Of a DNA stretch of 6,111 nucleotides, positions 1 through 5,858 are shown piece after piece (the first letter of the stretch is position 1; each line of letters begins with the position of its first letter). A program made the translations under genes and the position numbers. This stretch comes from Dehalococcoidales bacterium (GTDB lineage Bacteria; Chloroflexota; Dehalococcoidia; Dehalococcoidales; UBA2162), in assembly GCA_020343555.1 (NCBI GenBank), contig CP070800.1:621754-627864 (forward strand). The letters run 5' to 3'. The notes under the pieces were generated by a model. That model had not been told where the DNA came from. It ran no database searches and saw only the letters and a list, made by a program, of their open reading frames with translations.

Positions 1-578
1 AATTTTGCTATCCACTGCAAATATTCGGGTAGCTGCTCAACCGGCCATAAAAGACCGCAGAGGAAGAACTGGGGCAGTATGAATATCGGTATAAACTGAG
101 CTATCTGAAACTCATTACGGGCGAAGGTGGAAGCAAATGTTCCCAGGCAGACTGCTCCGATGCCGACGATTGCCTGGAATATGATAATCTGCCATATCTC
201 GCCCTGGTGAGTAATATCAAGTACGTAAACCATGTAAAAAAATATGATCAGGGTCTGGGCAAGGGCGAAGAGCAGGAAACCGAAAAGGTATCCACCGACT
301 ATATCGAATCTTGATACTGGTGCCGCAAGCAGGCGTTCAAGTGTACCCTGCGAACGTTCTCTCTGAAAACTGATACCTGTCAGTAGAAACCCGAAAAACA
401 GTATCAGCATACCCAGCATCGCAGGGGTTGTGTAATCCAGCATCCGCTTTTCGGGAGTAGATACACCGACGATACTGGCTATCAGGAGAGGAGCAAATAC
501 CAGTAATCCAAGTGTACGTCGGTCGCGTATTAACTGGTTTATGATCCTATTGGCGATACTGAATGAATTACTGAGCAT
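1..578 (-). CDS. ABC-2 type transporter permease, C-terminus cut off by window edge
   Basis: Membrane subunit of an ABC exporter, working with the ATPase encoded just upstream. The 192 visible residues contain five likely membrane segments, at about residues 23-41, 50-70, 96-118, 129-150 and 162-180. Between segments 2 and 3 lies the ABC-2 family motif FQRERSQGTLERLLAAPVSR (71-90), the cytosolic coupling region that contacts the ATPase. Near the visible end, NEFQIAQF and the LPQFFLCGLLWPVEQLP stretch (168-184) are also typical of ABC-2 permeases. The short loop after the first segment points to the compact DrrB-like form of roughly 240-250 residues, so about 50 residues and the last segment probably lie beyond position 1. 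The ATG at 578 is preceded by a strong AGGAGGTG and overlaps the ATPase 3' end by 11 bases, which suggests translational coupling. The substrate cannot be told from the sequence. Confidence 0.9.
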   Translation of the reverse strand, partial: MLSNSFSIANRIINQLIRDRRTLGLLVFAPLLIASIVGVSTPEKRMLDYTTPAMLGMLILFFGFLLTGISFQRERSQGTLERLLAAPVSRFDIVGGYLFGFLLFALAQTLIIFFYMVYVLDITHQGEIWQIIIFQAIVGIGAVCLGTFASTFARNEFQIAQFIPIFILPQFFLCGLLWPVEQLPEYLQWIAK

Positions 579-1317
579 CTTGCACCTCCTCGGTTTTTCG
601 TATGAAGTAGAGGAATGCGTCTTCCAGACTGGCGTTTGTATCGCCGGTAGCTGCCCTGAGTTCGCCAGGCGTTCCCATGGCTATTACCATTCCCTGTCTC
701 AGAAACACAAGCTTGTCGCAATGGGCTGCGTCATCCATGGTATGACTTGATATAACGATTGTCACTCCTGCACTCGTAAGAGTCCGGAAATACTCCCAGA
801 AATTAACGCGTACATCGGGATCGAGACCAACAGTCGGCTCATCGAGAAATATCAGCGGCGGACTATGAACGATCGCACAACCGAGACTGACACGCTGTTT
901 CATTCCACCACTGAGATGCATAACCTGGGTATTTCTCTTGTCCCACAGGTCGACCAGTTTAATTACTTCGTCGACTCTTTCTCCCCTTTCCTTCCGGTTC
1001 TTAAGTCCGTAGATACGTGCGAAAAAGTCGATATTATGCCTGACGGTAAGTTCCGAGTACAGTGAAGGTAGCTGCGGCATATAGCCGCGCATCTTGGCGT
1101 TCGAGGAAGAAGGATGCCGTCCCAGGCACCTGATATCCCCATAGCCAGGTTTCAACAGCCCGACCAGCAGCTTGATAAGGGTAGTCTTCCCCGATCCGTT
1201 CGGACCCAGCAATCCGAAACTTGTACCGGAGGGAATTTCGAGCGTCAGATCATTTAAAACCTTGAGCTTGCCATAGCTAAATCCAAGACCGTCAACCAGT
1301 ATCGCTTTATCGTTCAT
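568..1317 (-). CDS. ABC transporter ATP-binding protein
   Basis: Cytoplasmic nucleotide-binding subunit that powers the ABC-2 permease encoded next. All the ATPase motifs are present in the 249-residue protein: aromatic A-loop Y15, Walker A GPNGSGKT (38-45), Q-loop Q82, signature LSGGMKQR (135-142), Walker B LIFLDEP (155-161), D-loop GLD (164-166) and switch histidine H192. The C-terminal SLEDAFLYFIRK is usual for exporters of the DrrA/CcmA type. An in-frame TTG at 1359 would add 14 residues but has no ribosome binding site. The ATG at 1317 has GAGGAA 5 bases upstream and gives the usual N-terminus for the family (ILVDGLGFSYG), so it is chosen. The 60-base gap to the AlkD-like gene is the largest in the window and shows no terminator or clear promoter. 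The family includes drug, lipid and polysaccharide exporters; the substrate is unknown. Confidence 0.95.
   Translation of the reverse strand: MNDKAILVDGLGFSYGKLKVLNDLTLEIPSGTSFGLLGPNGSGKTTLIKLLVGLLKPGYGDIRCLGRHPSSSNAKMRGYMPQLPSLYSELTVRHNIDFFARIYGLKNRKERGERVDEVIKLVDLWDKRNTQVMHLSGGMKQRVSLGCAIVHSPPLIFLDEPTVGLDPDVRVNFWEYFRTLTSAGVTIVISSHTMDDAAHCDKLVFLRQGMVIAMGTPGELRAATGDTNASLEDAFLYFIRKTEEVQDAQ
583..590 (-). promoter_or_regulatory. Ribosome binding site of the ABC-2 permease
   Basis: Minus-strand AGGAGGTG lies 4 bases before the ATG at 578 and inside the last codons of the ATPase gene. It is a near-perfect Shine-Dalgarno sequence and fixes the permease start. Confidence 0.8.
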
Positions 1318-1322
1318 TCTCA

Positions 1323-1328
1323 TTCCTC
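1323..1328 (-). promoter_or_regulatory. Ribosome binding site of the ABC ATPase
   Basis: Minus-strand GAGGAA lies 5 bases before the ATG at 1317. It supports that start over the TTG at 1359 and over the ATG at 1323, which overlaps this site. Confidence 0.6.
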
Positions 1329-1377
1329 GAGGTTTTTTACCGGATGCCAGACCGGACAACTCGGTATTGGTCTATAT

Positions 1378-2028
1378 CTATTTCCTCCGCGGATTTTTGA
1401 CCCCAAACGTAAGCTTATTGTGGACTTCTCTCTTCACCAGCGCCGGTAACTCATCTTTGTGTTCTTCAACAAATTTTTCCACGGCTGTACGATCTCGCTT
1501 ACTCAGATCTCTCAGTGCCCAGGACATTCCCTTGGCAACCATGTCATCCTTATCGGATGCCAGCACTTCACATACCATCAACGTACGTGGCGCATCACCC
1601 CTACCTCCTTTTGTCTTCCTGTTCAGAAAAACCGTGCAAACCAGTGCCGCTCTTCGCCACCACCGGCTTTCCGACCGTGTCCAACTCATCACGGTCTCAT
1701 CGCTGATATATCCTTCACGCCATGCAGGACCGGCGATCACAGAAAAGGCGTCTACCAGTCCCCAGGTGTCCATCCTGTCACCCAGGGGTTCCAGGTATTC
1801 AGCGGTTATTTTCGTTCTAGCAGTCGTGTGTATCTCAAAAATAATCGCGGATGGCAGGTAATATCGCCACTCGGTCTGCATGAAAAGTCGGGCAGCCAGT
1901 TCCATCGCTTCTTCATCAGGAAGGTTTTTGACACCTTCGATAAAATCGTTTGGAACGTCCCTCGGATGAGTATATTCACGGTCATCGAAGAGTCGTTTTT
2001 CAAGCTTCAACATAACTTCACTTGTCAT
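1378..2028 (-). CDS. AlkD-like DNA alkylation repair protein (HEAT repeats)
   Basis: Resembles the AlkD family of DNA glycosylases, all-helical HEAT-repeat proteins that remove N3- and N7-alkylated purines from DNA without flipping the base. In the 216 residues, TWGLVDAFS (88-96) matches the family's W-x-x-V-D stretch, giving W89 and D93 as counterparts of the catalytic pocket Trp and Asp. The SRWWRRAALV stretch (121-130) supplies the conserved DNA-contacting arginine, and VAKGMSWALRDLSKRD (164-179) carries W170, the likely second pocket tryptophan. The C-terminal helix VEEHKDELPALVKREVHNKL is also typical. Length is at the short end for the family. The start is fixed by GGAGGTGA placed directly after the stop of the upstream DUF3795 gene, 14 bases away, so the two are probably co-transcribed. 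The family call is good. Glycosylase activity is inferred from the retained residues, which I placed by memory of the family rather than by alignment. Confidence 0.85.
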   Translation of the reverse strand: MTSEVMLKLEKRLFDDREYTHPRDVPNDFIEGVKNLPDEEAMELAARLFMQTEWRYYLPSAIIFEIHTTARTKITAEYLEPLGDRMDTWGLVDAFSVIAGPAWREGYISDETVMSWTRSESRWWRRAALVCTVFLNRKTKGGRGDAPRTLMVCEVLASDKDDMVAKGMSWALRDLSKRDRTAVEKFVEEHKDELPALVKREVHNKLTFGVKNPRRK

Positions 2029-2034
2029 GGGATC

Positions 2035-2042
2035 TCACCTCC
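2035..2042 (-). promoter_or_regulatory. Ribosome binding site of the AlkD-like gene
   Basis: Minus-strand GGAGGTGA lies 6 bases before the ATG at 2028. It directly abuts the TAG stop (2045-2043) of the preceding gene, so ribosomes finishing that gene end on it. Confidence 0.75.
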
Positions 2043-2513
2043 CTAGACCTGTTCGATATCGATGTCATATCTACTGTCTGCAAAACAGTATCCCCTGTTG
2101 CACCTTTCTTCCTGCGCTTCAAGCCAAGCGTCGATACCTATCTCTTTCAGTTTCTGTCCTTCTCCAAGTAGAGTTGGATATCGTTTAGCAAGCAAATCAA
2201 ACTTCGGACAGGGATAGTTTTCGCAGTACATGCAGACTTCCTGATTCTTCTCGCTGGCACATATTCTAATCTGGCACTGAGGATCACCACATCCACCCCT
2301 CCGGCATCCTTCCAGGACTTTGTCCAGTTGGGTGAGTTTTTTCAAGTAGTCCCAGAAATCGTTGAATTTTTCATCTTCGTAAGGTCCGAAATATTCGAAA
2401 CCTTCTCTCTTCAAAGTGTCGTATAAAGTTCTTGCCTGTTGGGGAATCCGGATGAAATTAACACAACTCTTGCAATACAGTCCGCAATAAGTAACGTATT
2501 GTAAATCTGCCAT
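2043..2513 (-). CDS. DUF3795 cysteine-rich protein, complete
   Basis: Member of DUF3795, a family of small cysteine-rich proteins of unknown function that are presumed to bind metal. The 156 residues hold 12 cysteines. The N-terminal YCGLYCKSC (9-17) is the family hallmark. It is followed by a central cluster C70, C75, C80, C85, C94, C97 and C102, with QIRICASEKN (81-90) and CENYPCPKF (97-105), both typical of the family. The C-terminal GIDAWLEAQEERC is also usual; C138 and C143 form an extra pair at the end. There is no signal peptide or membrane segment, so it is probably cytoplasmic. The ATG has GAGGAT about 4 bases upstream. It starts 14 bases after the toroid-repeat gene. A second family member lies at the other end of the window. 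Zinc or iron-sulfur binding is inferred only from the cysteines. Confidence 0.85.
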   Translation of the reverse strand: MADLQYVTYCGLYCKSCVNFIRIPQQARTLYDTLKREGFEYFGPYEDEKFNDFWDYLKKLTQLDKVLEGCRRGGCGDPQCQIRICASEKNQEVCMYCENYPCPKFDLLAKRYPTLLGEGQKLKEIGIDAWLEAQEERCNRGYCFADSRYDIDIEQV

Positions 2514-2517
2514 TCTT

Positions 2518-2523
2518 ATCCTC
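2518..2523 (-). promoter_or_regulatory. Ribosome binding site of the complete DUF3795 gene
   Basis: Minus-strand GAGGAT lies 4 bases before the ATG at 2513, within the 14-base gap after the toroid-repeat gene's stop codon. Confidence 0.55.
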
Positions 2524-2527
2524 GCTT

Positions 2528-3556
2528 TTATTCTTTTTTCAGTAGATTTATTCCTATTCTGGTTCCGTAATATGTCAACCAGTCATCTTCGATCAGGTGA
2601 TGCAGTCGGTATTTAGCTACCGGAGCATTCATATAATCCTGTCTAAACCTGTATGATCCTATCGGCTTTCCTTGATAGTGAAAATGCCCTTTCGTTTCGT
2701 CATACATCGTCATCAGCCATTCGAGTATCGATCTGACGGGTCTTTCATCCAAACCGATTTCATATTCGGAAAGCATCAACAATTCGTGAACCGTACTGTG
2801 ACCATGATAGAAGAATCGTTGAATCTCGCTGTCCTTCTTCAGGTTAAAATGCCAGACAAGGAACTCGAGTCCCCGAATCAGGGCATCCCTGTTTGCAGGA
2901 TCTTTCGAATGGTACATAGCAGCCGTAGCATGGTAGGAAGCCCACGGGCAGCTTCTGGTCCAGTTTTTCTCTAACCTGTGTCGCTCAAGCACCCAGCCGC
3001 CATCTTCTCTCTGGAAGTCCTTCAGTAGACCGTATGACTTATTAAGCTGAGAGATGTCGGTGTTATTTACTTTACCGAGTCCAACTAGAAATACTCCGAG
3101 TTCGCATGGTGCATTATCAGGTTCATCTCCAAGCAGTTTCTGCTGGCTCTTTTGAGGATATTTGAACCTACTGAAGAGTCCGTTTTCCCACTGGTATGTC
3201 AGCGTATAATCGACTGCTTTTCTTACACGTGGGTCATCAACGGTAAATCCCATGTCGCCGAGGACAGAAAGGACCCAGACAATCGTATTATATTTCGGTG
3301 TAAAGGCAGAGTATCCGGCTTTAGGTATGCTTTTAGGATCAGATGCCCACGAACCGCCGGCACACCATGAACCATCCTGTTCCTGTTTTCCGAATATTTC
3401 CACGGCTTCCGGACACTCCGGCACCGGCTGCCACAATTTATTCAACTCGCTTTCACCTGTCCTTAAGAGGTGTTTATGCGTCAGGTACAGCACCGGTGGA
3501 CTGCCGTTCTTCAACAGCCAATTTATATTACTTTCGATTTGTACTCTGTTAAGCAT
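2528..3556 (-). CDS. Terpenoid-cyclase/prenyltransferase alpha-alpha toroid repeat protein
   Basis: A 342-residue soluble protein with the helical toroid repeats shared by squalene-hopene cyclases, prenyltransferase beta subunits and related proteins. QW-type repeats are visible: KQEQDGSW (57-64), YQWENGLFSR (121-130), DFQREDGGW (180-188) and a degenerate DETKGHFHY (286-294). Between them are helix pairs such as YNTIVWVLSVLGDMGF followed by DDPRVRKAVDYTL, a pattern common in uncharacterised bacterial and archaeal 'squalene cyclase-like' proteins of this length. The DxDD proton-donor motif of class II cyclases is not seen, and the protein is about half the length of a hopene cyclase, so cyclase activity is unlikely. 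Its role is unknown. The ATG at 3556 has only a weak upstream GAGA and lies 11 bases after the GNAT stop codon, which suggests co-transcription. No membrane segment or signal peptide is seen. Confidence 0.8.
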   Translation of the reverse strand: MLNRVQIESNINWLLKNGSPPVLYLTHKHLLRTGESELNKLWQPVPECPEAVEIFGKQEQDGSWCAGGSWASDPKSIPKAGYSAFTPKYNTIVWVLSVLGDMGFTVDDPRVRKAVDYTLTYQWENGLFSRFKYPQKSQQKLLGDEPDNAPCELGVFLVGLGKVNNTDISQLNKSYGLLKDFQREDGGWVLERHRLEKNWTRSCPWASYHATAAMYHSKDPANRDALIRGLEFLVWHFNLKKDSEIQRFFYHGHSTVHELLMLSEYEIGLDERPVRSILEWLMTMYDETKGHFHYQGKPIGSYRFRQDYMNAPVAKYRLHHLIEDDWLTYYGTRIGINLLKKE

Positions 3557-3567
3557 AATTGTTTCTC

Positions 3568-4080
3568 TTATAGGTTAAGGAAACACATTCTATCTTCCGT
3601 TCTGAATTCATAGCCCAATTCTTCCTCGCTCATTATAAACCCGAATTTCCGAAACGGCAGAAAAGATATCGGTTCAACCCATTCTCTCCCGGCTACTCTA
3701 TTGCAGGTACTCACCTCGATTCGTTTATATCCCTTTGATTTACAGAAATCGATCACTTTCTTAATCATCATACTCGCATATCCATTGTTTCTTTGATCAC
3801 TATGTATAAACAGGCACTGGATTAATAAAGTATCATCCAGAAGGTCATTAGAGCGACAGGTAGAAAGTCCTATCTTCCTTGCATACTTCTTGGGCAAAAA
3901 TATCAATTGACCTACCAATCTATTCTCCTCATAAACCAGGTACCCAATCGAACCAATTTCGTCATAAATCTGTTCCCACATGTCACAATTTAGAGCGCGG
4001 TTGGCTGTGTCGAACATACAGCAGGCAACAGGCTGCCCTAATCCGTTCAGTATGAGTTCTTTATCAATCTCTTTTATCAT
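3568..4080 (-). CDS. GNAT family N-acetyltransferase
   Basis: Probable acetyl-CoA-dependent acetyltransferase of 170 residues. GNAT motif A is clear: the strand LLIQCLFIHSD (85-95) leads into the pyrophosphate-binding loop QRNNGYAS (96-103, matching Q/R-x-x-G-x-A) and the helix MMIKKVIDFCKSKG. The next strand, YKRIEVSTC (118-126), and a C-terminal FRKFGFI (143-149), the usual 'Y/F-x-K-x-GF' of motif B, complete the fold. The early strands are GYLVYEENRLVGQLIF (46-61). The substrate cannot be predicted. The ATG overlaps the stop of the upstream thioredoxin-like gene as ATGA, and no good ribosome binding site is visible in the A/T-rich bases before it, so translation probably depends on coupling. 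This pair is A/T-richer than its neighbours (by hand count, 21 G/C in 4081-4140 against 32 in 1141-1200). Confidence 0.85.
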   Translation of the reverse strand: MIKEIDKELILNGLGQPVACCMFDTANRALNCDMWEQIYDEIGSIGYLVYEENRLVGQLIFLPKKYARKIGLSTCRSNDLLDDTLLIQCLFIHSDQRNNGYASMMIKKVIDFCKSKGYKRIEVSTCNRVAGREWVEPISFLPFRKFGFIMSEEELGYEFRTEDRMCFLNL

Positions 4081-4388
4081 GTTTTTATATTTTTCGATAC
4101 CACTCGCAATCTCTCTTCGATATCGTCGAAACTTTTTAGCCAGTTATTAATCGGGATGCGTTCTCCGTTTATAAACAGATTGCTGTAAACACTGCCTGGC
4201 TTTTCGCCGCTTCTCCATTCACGAACCAAACAGGATATATATTCGGGTAAAGAGTCGACTTCCTCATCATCAATATCCCAGAGATTGTACATAATCAAGG
4301 ATAGTCCATATTGCCGACATTTTTCTGAAATCACCCGGTAATCTCTATCACCCAGACAGAAAGGATTAATCAGTAACTCTATACTCAT
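4077..4388 (-). CDS. Small thioredoxin-fold-like protein coupled to GNAT gene
   Basis: I do not recognise this 103-residue protein with certainty. Its layout suggests a thioredoxin-like fold. A first strand, IELLINPFC, ends in C11 where the fold's active-site loop would be. A helix (about 15-27, containing C24) and a second strand, LSLIMYNLWDID (29-40), follow. The C-terminal GSVYSNLFINGERIPI (65-80) and DDIEERL (88-94) resemble the strand pair and last helix of thioredoxin-like domains ('vfiNGe'). There is no CxxC; cysteines are at 11, 24 and 53. The ATGA overlap with the GNAT gene suggests the two products act together. The ATG at 4388 is poorly placed: the nearest GAGGT ends about 16 bases upstream. 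An in-frame ATT four codons earlier would be better spaced, so the true start is uncertain. It begins 23 bases after the deacetylase stop. Confidence 0.6.
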   Translation of the reverse strand: MSIELLINPFCLGDRDYRVISEKCRQYGLSLIMYNLWDIDDEEVDSLPEYISCLVREWRSGEKPGSVYSNLFINGERIPINNWLKSFDDIEERLRVVSKNIKT

Positions 4389-4411
4389 AAACGTTATAAT
4401 TCAAACCTCAT

Positions 4412-5320
4412 TCAGTATTCAATACCTATATGTAACCAGTCGTCCACAGCTTCCGATGAGGTTGAAAATCGTACTCCATAATCCGATGCCATATTCTGCA
4501 ATATCATCACAGCTCGATCCAGTCGCCATTCATCCAGACCTTCAGGCGATAGAAATTCATACAGGTGAAAATGGATTTGAAATATGTCTATTTCACCCGG
4601 AGAGAGTGTCCGTATCCTTTGATTGAATAAACGTATCATCGTTTTAGCTTCATCTTTTGAAGCAATCGGAGAAAAGTGCTCGAATCGTCCAGATTTATTC
4701 GAGATCCAGTAATCGCCGAATCCACCGCTGACCGGCAATTCAACCACTGCAGAATCTCCGTTAATGCAATGACCGGATATACTCATCCGATATGGTTTAC
4801 CGGAAATCCTGTTCCTGCTGTCGGCAAGGAGAAATCCGTCCGGAAGGTAATGAATCCCACCGTAACATACGCTGCAGTCGATATTGATCCCTACCTCGGA
4901 AAGTACCTGCGTCATGGCATCTCGATAGGCGAACATCCAGGCCACGTGGGTTCGAGGTGATGGAAAACCAGCGTCTGTTAACGTTCGGCATAATTCCGGC
5001 AGCCATTCTCCGAATTTATCCAGGCTGTTCTTATTGATCTCCTGCCGGTGCTCCAGTTTACCGTCATCCCCGGGATAATGACTGTGAATACCGATTTCAT
5101 GTCCAAGATCCAGCAGTTCCAGGAACGGTTCAGGACGCTGTTTTACCACCTGCGATGTCAGACACCAAGTAATTTTCGGTGTATTACCTCTATGATCATG
5201 CACTTCTTCTATTCTGTCCATGAATACAGGAAGCACGACATCGATAGATTTGAATCCCCCGTCCCATACGTCCGGTTCGGTATGGCAAACCAGGCATACA
5301 TGCATCCGGCTGTCATCCAT
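4412..5320 (-). CDS. Polysaccharide deacetylase-fold (NodB homology) family protein
   Basis: A 302-residue protein with the motif order of carbohydrate esterase family 4 (NodB homology). Motif 1 appears as VCHTEPDVWD (11-20) after a hydrophobic strand. Motif 2 is GHEIGIHSHYPGD (73-85), with H79 and H81 as candidate metal ligands. A motif-3-like stretch, RTHVAWMFAYRD (123-134), precedes GINIDCS (144-150). IDIFQIHFHLYEF (244-256) matches the late 'H-F-H' motif. The usual motif 1 (TFDD) is altered, with H13 where the first Asp would be expected, so the chemistry may differ from classic chitin or peptidoglycan deacetylases. No signal peptide or membrane segment is seen, which points to a cytoplasmic location. 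The ATG directly follows the TAA of the DinB-like gene with no gap; an AGGGA a few bases upstream may serve as ribosome binding site. The substrate is unknown; it could act on a small N-acetylated sugar or lipid precursor. Confidence 0.8.
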   Translation of the reverse strand: MDDSRMHVCLVCHTEPDVWDGGFKSIDVVLPVFMDRIEEVHDHRGNTPKITWCLTSQVVKQRPEPFLELLDLGHEIGIHSHYPGDDGKLEHRQEINKNSLDKFGEWLPELCRTLTDAGFPSPRTHVAWMFAYRDAMTQVLSEVGINIDCSVCYGGIHYLPDGFLLADSRNRISGKPYRMSISGHCINGDSAVVELPVSGGFGDYWISNKSGRFEHFSPIASKDEAKTMIRLFNQRIRTLSPGEIDIFQIHFHLYEFLSPEGLDEWRLDRAVMILQNMASDYGVRFSTSSEAVDDWLHIGIEY

Positions 5321-5815
5321 TTATCCCTGCTTTCCCGTATAAAGCCAGTCATACATGTTCACGAACTGGGGCGGTTTGTGACCGAGGATCTGCCGTATAG
5401 AACTGATCTCTCCCAGGTGACACCATGTATGAAAGATACACCGTACCGTTAACGCTCCCATATTCTCGCTTTCAGGCGACGCTGTAACCGGTAGAGCCTT
5501 CATATCCTCTTCTGTTGCCGTTTGCAGCCAAACATCAGCATCCCTGCAAGCATCATCCCATAAGTTTAACGCTTCATCCAGCGGTGGTTCCGAAGGAGGT
5601 TTGCCGTATCCATATGGGAGGTATCTGGATTCGATTTCCTTACCACGTGCCCATTCGACGAAAAAAGTATAGTGCTGATGGGCGACGTGGGCTATTATCC
5701 AGCTGATGCAGTTCATCGGTTCGACACGTTTTCGCGCATCCTCGTCGGTCAGGCCTTTCAGGTTCCGGTTAAATTCTTTACGGCTGATATCCAGCATATC
5801 TACCAGTGTATGCAT
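5321..5815 (-). CDS. DinB/YfiT superfamily protein
   Basis: A 164-residue four-helix-bundle protein of the DinB-like superfamily, which includes metal-dependent thiol S-transferases (bacillithiol or mycothiol using) and many uncharacterised members. ISWIIAHVAHQHYTFF (37-52) matches the family's first metal-binding helix ('swll.Hla...'), with H43 the likely ligand. FHTWCHLGEISSIRQILGH (128-146) supplies H129 and H133, the usual H-x-x-x-H pair. Together these form the triad that normally holds one divalent metal. The LTDEDARKRVEP stretch (22-33) is typical of the N-terminal linker. The start is firm: AGGAGGTGA lies directly before the ATG. Its stop codon is immediately followed by the deacetylase ATG, so the two are almost certainly co-translated. 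Despite the DinB name, it has nothing to do with DNA polymerase IV. Substrate and thiol cofactor are unknown. Confidence 0.88.
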   Translation of the reverse strand: MHTLVDMLDISRKEFNRNLKGLTDEDARKRVEPMNCISWIIAHVAHQHYTFFVEWARGKEIESRYLPYGYGKPPSEPPLDEALNLWDDACRDADVWLQTATEEDMKALPVTASPESENMGALTVRCIFHTWCHLGEISSIRQILGHKPPQFVNMYDWLYTGKQG

Positions 5816-5818
5816 ATT

Positions 5819-5827
5819 TCACCTCCT
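5819..5827 (-). promoter_or_regulatory. Ribosome binding site of the DinB-like gene
   Basis: Minus-strand AGGAGGTGA lies 3 bases before the ATG at 5815 and fixes that start. It lies in the 43-base gap after the upstream DUF3795 gene, in which nothing else is evident. Confidence 0.8.
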
Positions 5828-5858
5828 GTAACTGATAATTCCATCTCATGCAGTCAGG

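Noticed and set aside
1331..1355. CCGG-loop-CCGG hairpin next to a run of T, considered as a terminator between the AlkD-like and ABC genes
   Set aside because: The stem is only 4 base pairs. The T-run precedes the stem on the plus strand and reads as A on the transcribed strand, so it fits a terminator in neither direction.
1318..1359. N-terminal extension of the ABC ATPase from a TTG start at 1359
   Set aside because: There is no ribosome binding site before the TTG, and the added residues do not look like part of the domain. The ATG at 1317 has GAGGAA at proper spacing.
1459..2046. Long plus-strand open frame (195 codons) opposite the AlkD-like gene
   Set aside because: Its translation is low-complexity and rich in Ser, Pro, His and Phe, with no recognisable domain. 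It mirrors a clear family protein on the other strand, and a second overlapping frame at 1367-1861 arises the same way.
2528..3556. Squalene-hopene cyclase identity for the toroid-repeat protein
   Set aside because: The DxDD motif is not found, and the length is about half that of a hopene cyclase.
5048..5452. Plus-strand open frame across the DinB-deacetylase junction
   Set aside because: It lies opposite two well-supported genes, shows no motif and has no ribosome binding site that stands out.
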